Shown here piece after piece: positions 33,955 through 39,449 of a DNA stretch of 39,449 nucleotides (position 1 is its first letter; each line of letters begins with the position of its first letter). Below the pieces are notes generated by a model. The model ran no database searches, was not told the DNA's origin, and worked only from the letters and a program-made list of their open reading frames with translations. Where the stretch lies: the NCBI GenBank assembly GCA_021784555.1, contig JAJYHY010000032.1:1-39449 (forward strand), written 5' to 3'. This stretch comes from a bacterium. GTDB taxonomy: Bacteria > Verrucomicrobiota > Verrucomicrobiia > Limisphaerales > UBA8199. The translations under genes and the position numbers were made by a program.

Positions 33955-34153
33955 GCTGCTCGAGGATTTTAATAATCTGCCGCAGTTCGGCCCCACGAAA
34001 GCCTTTGTTCCAGCTCAGTTGCACCGGGCCAAGCCAGAACTTGGCCTCAGACCCGCACTTCTGGACATGCACATGAGGCGGCTCGTCGGGCTCCGAGCTA
34101 TAAAAGCCAACTCGGTAGCCTTTGATCCGTAAAACCGTCGGCGCTGGTTCACC
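33914..34153 (-). CDS. DUF4160 domain protein, start codon unclear (possible pseudogene)
   Basis: 79 codons between stops. It reads 'PTVLRIKGYRVGFYSSEPDE', 'PPHVHVQKCGSEAKFWLGPV' and 'FRGAELRQIIKILEQHESEL', the full DUF4160 domain in one frame. The family typically begins 'MPTVLRI', but here the codon before Pro is GCG and no ATG, GTG or TTG precedes it in frame: an in-frame TAG lies at 34156-34154. Either the start codon has mutated, a non-canonical start (such as ACG at 34138) is used, or translation begins differently. This gene was missed by ATG-based ORF finding. Confidence 0.65.
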   Translation of the reverse strand, partial: GEPAPTVLRIKGYRVGFYSSEPDEPPHVHVQKCGSEAKFWLGPVQLSWNKGFRGAELRQIIKILEQHESELIEAWTETE

Positions 34154-34247
34154 CTAGCTCTCGCAGGCCCGAAGTGCAACATCACATTGCCTATTCAAAG
34201 ATTGGATGCGGTTGCTCTCGAGCAGTGTTTAGCCGCTCCCATGAGGG

Positions 34248-34332
34248 TTTCTTACCTTTCTAACGCGAGAAAACGCTAGCGCACCGCTCCGCGTTGCGCA
34301 CGGCGTTCTCCCGCCACGCGTAAGGTAAAGAA
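34248..34332. repeat. Imperfect inverted repeat (TTTCTTACCTT ... AAGGTAAAGAA)
   Basis: The left arm TTTCTTACCTTTCTAACGCG (34248-34267) and the right arm CACGCGTAAGGTAAAGAA (34315-34332) are imperfectly complementary. Inside are AGAAAACGC (34268-34276) and GCGTTCTC (34303-34310). It could fold into a long hairpin with a GC-rich loop. It may be a MITE-like remnant or a transcript-end structure; there is no poly-T run to call it a terminator. Confidence 0.45.
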
Positions 34333-34363
34333 TGCCTAACGAGGCGGGGCCTCAGGCCGGGTT

Positions 34364-34414
34364 TGACACGAATTGCACGAATTACCACGAATTTGTGAAA
34401 GCTCGTGCAATTCG
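34364..34414. repeat. CACGAATT tandem units with 12-bp inverted arms
   Basis: Three CACGAATT units (from about 34367, 34376 and 34385) overlap a perfect 12-bp inverted repeat, CGAATTGCACGA (34369-34380) and TCGTGCAATTCG (34403-34414). I recall related CACGAATT repeats in other soil bacteria. Function unknown. Confidence 0.6.
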
Positions 34415-34550
34415 CGTCCTCCCAAAAGGGGCCACGGGTTGCGGCATAGTCGCACCGGGGATATTGTGGCGTGTTCGAGTTGTTTGAGGATCATCGCACA
34501 GGGTTATGAATACATCTCCATTGTCCGGACCTCATGGGTCTGAGGAAGAC

Positions 34551-35357
34551 ATGACGCAGTTCACGCCATTGGCCCAGCAGGCGCTGGTGCTCGCGCGCGA
34601 GGAATCGGCGCGCCTGAACCACAACTTTGTCGGCACGGAGCACCTGCTGCTGGGGCTTATCAACCTGGGGCAGGGCGTGGCCATCACCGTCCTGCGCAAG
34701 CTGGGATTGGACCTCGAAAACGTCCGGCGCGAGGTCGAACACCAAGTGGGCAGGGGACCAGACGAAAACCGACCCGAGCGCATCCCCTACACGCCGCGGG
34801 TCAAGAAAGTCCTGGCGCTCGCGGCAAAGGAAGCCAAGTCCCTCGGCCACACGTATGTCGGCACCGAACACATCCTGCTGGGCTTGATGCGGGAAGGCGA
34901 TGGCGTGGCCGCGCGCGTTTTGATCGAGCTCAATGTCGATGTGGAGGCGACGCGAGAGGGCATCCTGCAAGAACTTGATCCGAACTACAAGCCGCCGGCG
35001 GAAGCCAGCCACGCCACCTCCGTAACCCCGATTCTTCACCTGTCCTCGCAGAGCGCGACGTTTGCTGGCCTCAAGCCAGGGAAATCCCAGTTCGCCTCGG
35101 TCGATACCACCCGGCGCTACGATGTGTATTGCGCGGAGTGGGGCCGGGAAGTTGTCGTCTATCGGAACGCGCTGTTCAAGAGCGCCCAGGGCCTCTTCGC
35201 CAGAGGTCCATCGGACAGGCTCTCTGATTTCCTCGAACTCGAACAGGCCAACGGCGAGACGATCTTCATTCGAAGAACTGCCGTCATCAAATTCTGCGCG
35301 CCGGGCGTGGCGCCCAACCCCGAGCCGGTTATCCCCGCGAACCCGCCGTCGGAATAG
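34551..35357 (+). CDS. Stand-alone Clp N-terminal domain protein with novel C-terminus
   Basis: 268 aa from the ATG at 34551, preceded by GAGGAAGAC, a good ribosome binding site; an upstream ATG at 34506 is weaker. Two Clp_N repeats are clear: 'FTPLAQQALVLAREESARLN' with 'FVGTEHLLLGLINLGQGVAI', and 'YTPRVKKVLALAAKEAKSLG' with 'YVGTEHILLGLMREGDGVAA'. These are the ClpA/ClpC substrate- and adaptor-binding modules, but no AAA+ ATPase domain follows. The C-terminal ~100 residues ('TTRRYDVYCAEWGREVVVYR') are unfamiliar and beta-rich. It could compete with or modulate a Clp protease, but that is inference. Confidence 0.88.
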   Translation: MTQFTPLAQQALVLAREESARLNHNFVGTEHLLLGLINLGQGVAITVLRKLGLDLENVRREVEHQVGRGPDENRPERIPYTPRVKKVLALAAKEAKSLGHTYVGTEHILLGLMREGDGVAARVLIELNVDVEATREGILQELDPNYKPPAEASHATSVTPILHLSSQSATFAGLKPGKSQFASVDTTRRYDVYCAEWGREVVVYRNALFKSAQGLFARGPSDRLSDFLELEQANGETIFIRRTAVIKFCAPGVAPNPEPVIPANPPSE

Positions 35358-35432
35358 CGGGACAGCAGTTCGATACGGATCCCGAACGCCTGCTCCGCGT
35401 GTTTCGCGTCTTTGCGATTGGATCTTGTCCTG

Positions 35433-35654
35433 TTACGGCGTTACTCCCAGCGCAGGTTTGCGGGACTTCACGCCCTTGGCCAAAGCGTGATCGACCATTT
35501 CCCCGATGTATTGTCTGCGCGCCGCCAAGGGCAGATGATTTACCCGGGCGATTTCCTCCCCAAAGGCTCGGACATGAAAATCGTAAACGGCTCGGCGGAA
35601 CCTCCGTTCGGCGAGTCGGGGGTTAGGATTCGGCTGATATCCAGGGCGCTTCAT
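35433..35654 (-). CDS. Small hypothetical protein downstream of nucleotidyltransferase-like gene
   Basis: 73 aa; its ATG overlaps the stop of the larger gene upstream (ATGA), so the two are probably coupled. It is basic with an amphipathic helix: 'MKRPGYQPNPNPRLAERRFR' and 'EEIARVNHLPLAARRQYIGE'. No family is recognised. As the second gene behind a nucleotidyltransferase-like protein it could be an antitoxin or partner; that is conjecture. Confidence 0.6.
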   Translation of the reverse strand: MKRPGYQPNPNPRLAERRFRRAVYDFHVRAFGEEIARVNHLPLAARRQYIGEMVDHALAKGVKSRKPALGVTP

Positions 35655-36574
35655 GGCCGGAACAGTTTAAAATGCTCCACAACGTCAGGCAACCATGCCA
35701 TGAGCGCGGGCTGAACAAGTTGGGCTAAGGCGTCGCGTGCCTCCGAGATCATCCGGGATACGCCGTAATCCCGCAACGGGTTGAGCGGAAGATGCCTTGT
35801 GGCCAGACGGACCCGCAGGTCGTGTTGTTCGGGTAATCCAGAGTGGGGGGAAAGACGCGAGTTTCTCACCTCGACCATGTACCGACGCACCGCCTTTTCG
35901 TAAACGAGCAAACGAACTCGGTCCAGTTCGTGCCAATACTCCATTTCCGCACGCAGGGCGGGGCGAAGCCTCGGATCCTTATGCGCTGCCAATTCCAACA
36001 CCGGCCGCTGTTTGCACAATGCAGCGACCTGCCTTGCGGTGTCCGCGAAAGCGGCGAGCAGCCTTTCGTCATAAACGTGAAGCCACCCGCGTTCATCGCC
36101 CGTCTCGATCATCCGCGCGCCGAGGGCGGTCACAAACGGCCAATCCCGCTCGCGGTTCGTGCGCTTCATTTCCGCCACTGTGTGCGGGCCGGCATAGAAA
36201 CCCTGAATGTCCGGTTCCCAGGGCGAACTGCCGCGCGGGGCAACGCCGAAAATATCCAAATAAACGCCCGAATCCTCCGGCAGCCACACAAAGTGACTCG
36301 TCCATCCCCCTCGTAGCCAACGGTGATCCAGGGGCGGAGTCAGATTGCCCCGGTACTTCGGCAAGTGACCGTGCAATGCCGTTTTCCCAAGCACGCTCAA
36401 CAGCTTGGACGCCGAGTCGGGCGAGCAGAGCAGATCGCAATCTTTTGTGGTCTCCGAGACGCCAAGGTTGACACAGGCCATGCCGCTAGTGATGGCGCAG
36501 ATCGCCCCTTGGCTGCGAGCCTGGGTGACCAGCCCTTCATAGAAGCTCTCAAGCTCCGCGTAACTCAACGACAT
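35651..36574 (-). CDS. Nucleotidyltransferase-like protein
   Basis: 307 aa. The N-terminal third has 'GAICAITSGMACVNLGVSET' and 'TKDCDLLCSPDSASKLLSVL'. The pattern of a Gly/Ala segment followed by T-K-D-x-D is the nucleotidyltransferase fold motif (acidic pair in 'KDCDLL'). The middle contains 'GGWTSHFVWLPEDSGVYLDI' and 'TVAEMKRTNRERDWPFVTAL', and the C-terminal half is helical. Similar folds occur in AbiEii/MNT-type toxins and in tRNA-modifying or housekeeping enzymes, so a toxin role is not assured. The start at 36574 is preceded by CAGGGGCG. A small gene follows with 4-bp overlap. Confidence 0.7.
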   Translation of the reverse strand: MSLSYAELESFYEGLVTQARSQGAICAITSGMACVNLGVSETTKDCDLLCSPDSASKLLSVLGKTALHGHLPKYRGNLTPPLDHRWLRGGWTSHFVWLPEDSGVYLDIFGVAPRGSSPWEPDIQGFYAGPHTVAEMKRTNRERDWPFVTALGARMIETGDERGWLHVYDERLLAAFADTARQVAALCKQRPVLELAAHKDPRLRPALRAEMEYWHELDRVRLLVYEKAVRRYMVEVRNSRLSPHSGLPEQHDLRVRLATRHLPLNPLRDYGVSRMISEARDALAQLVQPALMAWLPDVVEHFKLFRP

Positions 36575-36659
36575 CGCCCCTGACTACCACGCGACCATCG
36601 GCCAGTCCAGGAGTATCTGCCTTGATGTCGAGGACCAATCTCGCCTATGTTTGCCCCGG

Positions 36660-37631
36660 ATGAAATGCAGACTCATCACGGTTATTCCCGTCTATAACGG
36701 CGAAGAATTCATCGAACAGACACTCGAATCGGTCGCGGCGCAGCTCGTCCGCCCGGACCGGCTCGTCGTCCTGGACAATTGCTCCACCGACCGCACGGAA
36801 ACCATCGCCCGCGGATTCAAGGCCTTTCCTGGCGAGTACATCCGCAATGAGAAGAATCTCGGGCTGTTCGGCAACTTCAACCGCGCGCTGGAGTTAGCCC
36901 CCGACACGGAATACTTCCACATCCTGTGCGCGGACGACGTGCTCGCGCCGGAATTCTACCAGGCGCTGACACAGGAACTTGATGGCTGCGATGGCCTGGG
37001 GTTGGCGTATTCCCTCGACGAGAGGATTGATGAGAGGAATCGGCACCTGAGTTTTTCGGGAAAGTTAACCGGCGCCGCGCAGGAAATCCCCGTCGATGCA
37101 TTCCTGAGCCGGAAGGCCGAAATCGCCAACCAGGCCATGAGCGGCACCCTGATGAAGACCAACCGCCAAGCCGCGCCCTGCCGGTTTCGGCCGGACATGC
37201 CGATTCTGGCGGATGTGGCCTTCTGGGCCGATTGGGGCAAGCACTGCCGCAAGATCGTGCAGGTGAATCGACCGCTCTGCAAATATCGCTGGCACGGAGA
37301 GAACATGACGAACCAGATTATGCCCGGCCTTCAGGCGCTGGTTCTCGACGAATGGCGCGTCATGCAATTGAACGAGCAACTCCGAAACGGGAATTCGGGA
37401 TTTGTCCGGCGATTCAAATTGAAAGGCCTCTTCGCCGTGCGGACGGGGATCAAGGCAAAACGCATCCGGCAACAGAAGAATCCTGGCTATTCTCGCGAAA
37501 TCATAACGGAAGGCAAAAGGATTTCAGGTCCGCTGGCCTGGTACATGGGCCAAGCCGTCGTCCAGGCCAGAGACCTCTACGTCTATGGCCTCTTGCGCCG
37601 CGAGAAACATCCCAGGAACGTGTATAGCTGA
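36660..37631 (+). CDS. Family 2 glycosyltransferase
   Basis: About 323 aa from the ATG at 36660 (a TTG at 36651 is in frame). GT-A fold: 'LITVIPVYNGEEFIEQTLES' and 'RLVVLDNCSTDRTETIARGF', nucleotide-sugar binding motifs of GT2, and the acidic 'ILCADDVLAPEFYQAL' in the DxD position. A second part with 'QAMSGTLMKTNRQAAPCRFR', 'ILADVAFWADWGKHC' and 'LCKYRWHGENMTNQIMPG' is typical of GT2 acceptor regions. No transmembrane anchor is visible. The sugar donor and acceptor cannot be inferred. It is divergent from the nucleotidyltransferase-like gene and converges on the prepilin-like gene. Confidence 0.9.
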   Translation: MKCRLITVIPVYNGEEFIEQTLESVAAQLVRPDRLVVLDNCSTDRTETIARGFKAFPGEYIRNEKNLGLFGNFNRALELAPDTEYFHILCADDVLAPEFYQALTQELDGCDGLGLAYSLDERIDERNRHLSFSGKLTGAAQEIPVDAFLSRKAEIANQAMSGTLMKTNRQAAPCRFRPDMPILADVAFWADWGKHCRKIVQVNRPLCKYRWHGENMTNQIMPGLQALVLDEWRVMQLNEQLRNGNSGFVRRFKLKGLFAVRTGIKAKRIRQQKNPGYSREIITEGKRISGPLAWYMGQAVVQARDLYVYGLLRREKHPRNVYS

Positions 37632-37647
37632 TCGGCGATCCAGAGGC

Positions 37648-37723
37648 CTCGGGGTCAGTCCTGCACCTTTTTCCGCCCGCTTCGCCTTCCATTCCCGCGG
37701 AAAGAGTGAGGACTGACCCCGAG
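37648..37723. repeat. GGGGTCAGTCC palindromic repeat, copy 3 (core only)
   Basis: The ends CTCGGGGTCAGTCCT and AGGACTGACCCCGAG form a 15-bp perfect inverted repeat, with TTTTTCCGCCCGC and CCCGCGGAAAGAGTG inside resembling copies 1 and 2. The ATTAAATGTGTCGGGCAC flank of the other copies is absent. It sits between two convergent genes, where it could act as a bidirectional transcript end. Confidence 0.85.
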
Positions 37724-37739
37724 CCCGTCGGGACCACGG

Positions 37740-38555
37740 TTACTTCTTGACGCTGGTCCGCGCCTTGAGCCAGTCGAAGTCGGTGGAAGGATTGGCCAGG
37801 AAAGGCTGGCGCCGGGCGCGTTGCACAGGGACGATGGTGGAAGGAACGACCCAGCGGTGCGATTCGAGGTGGCCGTCGGCAAACGAAAGGTTCACCGCCC
37901 CATCGTGATAGGAGCCAGGAAGGTTGCCCCATGTTTCCAGTTCGAGGCGATTGACGAAAAAGCCGTCATTGAGGGTGTCGGCCTGCTCATCCAGGAAGAC
38001 GAAGATGCCGGAGGGGTTCGGGACCTGGGCGCTCTTGAAGAACTGCCGGTAGAGGGGATTGAACTGGTTGGTGAGGACGCCCGGGTTGCCCACCATGGCG
38101 TTCATGGACATGCTGCGGATGTGCGGGCCGTTGGGCGCCGGTTCGCGGTCGGCGGGGCATTTGTAGATCCGGGCGGAGTGGTTGGCGTAAGGCCCCAGTT
38201 TGGAATGGGTGAGATAGACGAGATTGGTGTTGTCGTCGCTGTTCTCCCAATCCTGAACGTTATTGGCCCAGGTTTGGCGCCGGGCGAGGGTTTCTGGAAC
38301 CCCATGGTTGTTGACCAGCAGGTCGTTGTTGTCCTGCGCGTAAAGCTCCCAGGCGAGCATAAGTTGGCGGATGTTGTTCGAGCACGTCAATGACTCCGCC
38401 TTGGTTTTTGAATGGGCCAGGACCGGCAGGAGCAGGCTGGCAAGCAGGGCGATGATAGCGATAACCACCAGCAGTTCTACGAGCGTGAAACCCCGCCGCT
38501 GCAGGGCTCGAGGACGCGCCGCATAAAACGTTGCGGAGGTGCTTGTCGTTTGCAT
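37740..38555 (-). CDS. Prepilin-type N-terminal cleavage/methylation domain protein
   Basis: 271 aa from the ATG at 38555; a TTG at 38564 is also in frame. 'RRGFTLVELLVVIAIIALLA' is the prepilin peptidase cleavage site and hydrophobic helix of type II secretion/pseudopilin-like proteins (cleavage between G and F). The rest has 'ESLTCSNNIRQLMLAWELYA' and ends with 'GAVNLSFADGHLESHRW', the C-terminal H-x9-DG-type motif typical of the large family in Verrucomicrobia, Planctomycetes and Lentisphaerae. These proteins are exported; their function is mostly unknown. It is monocistronic and converges with the glycosyltransferase. Confidence 0.93.
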   Translation of the reverse strand: MQTTSTSATFYAARPRALQRRGFTLVELLVVIAIIALLASLLLPVLAHSKTKAESLTCSNNIRQLMLAWELYAQDNNDLLVNNHGVPETLARRQTWANNVQDWENSDDNTNLVYLTHSKLGPYANHSARIYKCPADREPAPNGPHIRSMSMNAMVGNPGVLTNQFNPLYRQFFKSAQVPNPSGIFVFLDEQADTLNDGFFVNRLELETWGNLPGSYHDGAVNLSFADGHLESHRWVVPSTIVPVQRARRQPFLANPSTDFDWLKARTSVKK

Positions 38556-38831
38556 TGTTGGCAAAGTGGAGTTGTTGGTATTGGCAACCTTCTTGCCTCC
38601 ACGCCGCTCGGGGATGGGAGAAAGTGTCGATACTGAGACCGCTCTGAGTTTTCGTTAGTGTTATCGGATTACACTGCGCAGTCAAGCTCACGTGCTTGGG
38701 CGCGAAGCCGTCTGTCAGGAGATATGTATCAATAGGCTGCATTCAAATTTCGCATCAAGGTAACGATCAATCGCCATTGCCCACACCGGCGATTTCTGCT
38801 AAACGTCTGCCAACGCAAAACTCGTCGGATT
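38556..38831. other. Intergenic region before cysteine desulfurase gene
   Basis: Divergent spacer of about 275 bp carrying promoters for both flanking genes. No convincing promoter, RNA gene or repeat was recognised. Confidence 0.4.
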
Positions 38832-39389
38832 GTGATTTACTTGGACTACAACGCTACCACGCCCGTCTTGCCCGAGGTGTTTGAGGCGATGCGACCGTAT
38901 TTCACGCAAGAGTGGGGCAATCCATCCAGCGCCTATAAGTTCGGAGCGAAACTGAAGGGCGTAATTGAAGCAGCGCGGGAACAAACGGCGGAGCTGATTG
39001 GGGCGAGTGGGCGGGAGATCATTTTCACCTCGTGTGGCACGGAGAGCAACAATGCGGCCATTCATGCGACGCTCAGGGCCAATCCGGGCAAGCGGCACAT
39101 TGTTACGTCAGCAGTGGAACATTCCTCGGTGCTGAATTATTGCGGGGCGCTGGAGAACGATGGTTGCCGCGTCACCTACCTACCCGTGGATGCAGACGGG
39201 CTGCTCATGCCCGCAGATTTGGAGAATGCAATCACTGAGGAAACGGCACTGGTCTCGCTCATGTGGGCAAACAACGAAACAGGCGTGCTCTTTCCGGTGA
39301 AAGAGATTGCCGAGGTGTGCCGGGCGCGCGGGGTGCTGGTCCATTGCTGTAACGCGCCACACTCTGGCGGTGTAACGGGTGGGATGTAG
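38832..39389 (+). CDS. Cysteine desulfurase (NifS/IscS-like), N-terminal part; frame broken near the window end
   Basis: PLP enzyme that takes sulfur from cysteine for Fe-S clusters and thio-modification. The GTG start at 38832 gives 'MIYLDYNATTPVLPEVFEAM', 'QEWGNPSSAYKFG', 'IIFTSCGTESNNAAIHATLR' and 'HIVTSAVEHSSVLNY', then 'VSLMWANNETGVLFPVKEIA', all canonical. After 'GVLVHC' the expected 'DAVQAAGK...' is replaced by 'CNAPHSGGVTGGM' and a stop. The last ~100 bases still contain fragments resembling the expected coding sequence (GCGGATTGT, GGGCACA, GTTGTACG) with small insertions and deletions. Sequencing errors at a contig edge are the simplest explanation; a real pseudogene is the alternative. 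The catalytic Lys would lie beyond the break. Confidence 0.85.
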   Translation: MIYLDYNATTPVLPEVFEAMRPYFTQEWGNPSSAYKFGAKLKGVIEAAREQTAELIGASGREIIFTSCGTESNNAAIHATLRANPGKRHIVTSAVEHSSVLNYCGALENDGCRVTYLPVDADGLLMPADLENAITEETALVSLMWANNETGVLFPVKEIAEVCRARGVLVHCCNAPHSGGVTGGM

Positions 39390-39449
39390 CGGCGGATTGT
39401 TCCGGGCACATTGGTTCGGGTGCCACGGAGTTGTACGCTGGAGGGTCGG

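Larger units (their letters stand above)
34157..34505. other. Non-coding gap with two repeat structures
   Basis: About 350 bp between the DUF4160 frame and the Clp_N gene. It contains an imperfect inverted repeat (34248-34332) and a CACGAATT repeat with 12-bp inverted arms (34364-34414), both listed separately. No gene was recognised in the rest. Confidence 0.5.

Overview
The window reads as chromosomal DNA of a soil- or sediment-type verrucomicrobium, most likely near Pedosphaera/Limisphaerales. The signs are GC-rich DNA, a prepilin-like secreted protein with an H-x9-DG-type C-terminus (37740-38555), a secreted protein whose last domain ends in an 'RFYRA'-type motif (12586-13539), a DUF6600 protein, a giant thioester alpha-2-macroglobulin, conserved hypothetical proteins I associate with this phylum, and interspersed AACATCC/GGATGTT repeats. 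No database search was possible, so the lineage is an inference. I saw no rRNA, tRNA or CRISPR array.

Layout. 1-611: 3' end of an AsmA-like gene. 689-6454 (minus): three-gene RND efflux operon (adaptor, RND pump, TolC-like lipoprotein), preceded by three GTAAR boxes at exact 11-bp spacing and carrying a repeat that runs into the 5' end of the TolC gene. 7019-8313 (minus): small accessory genes: a DUF1801 protein, an intact hicAB pair and the stump of a second hicA. 8470-9400: ECF sigma factor and a one-pass membrane partner. 9530-10168: decayed reverse transcriptase. 10456-13539: DUF6600 protein and a secreted hypothetical protein. 13544-15623: ruvC, ruvA and a DUF374 acyltransferase, with a palindromic repeat filling the ruvC-ruvA gap. 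16046-22255: alpha-2-macroglobulin. 22296-24874: a small conserved gene next to a nucleotidyltransferase stump, and two hypothetical proteins. 24880-26759 (minus): a second ECF sigma/membrane-partner pair. 26851-33582: a 2-oxoacid dehydrogenase operon (E1 alpha, E1 beta, E2) followed after one base by a secreted fusion of a cellobiose-2-epimerase-like domain and a sortilin-like Asp-box propeller. 33634-36574: DUF2442/DUF4160 pair, a Clp_N-only protein, and a nucleotidyltransferase-like protein with a small partner. 36660-38555: GT2 glycosyltransferase and prepilin-like protein, convergent across a third palindromic repeat. 38832-end: cysteine desulfurase whose reading frame collapses near the window edge.

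Themes. Envelope functions dominate: efflux, AsmA, alpha-2-macroglobulin, acyltransferase, and two sigma/membrane-partner switches. The accessory patches are rich in toxin-antitoxin-like small gene pairs and their stumps. A repeat family with GGGGTCAGTCC ends occurs three times, always between genes. The most unusual gene is the epimerase-propeller fusion attached to the dehydrogenase operon.
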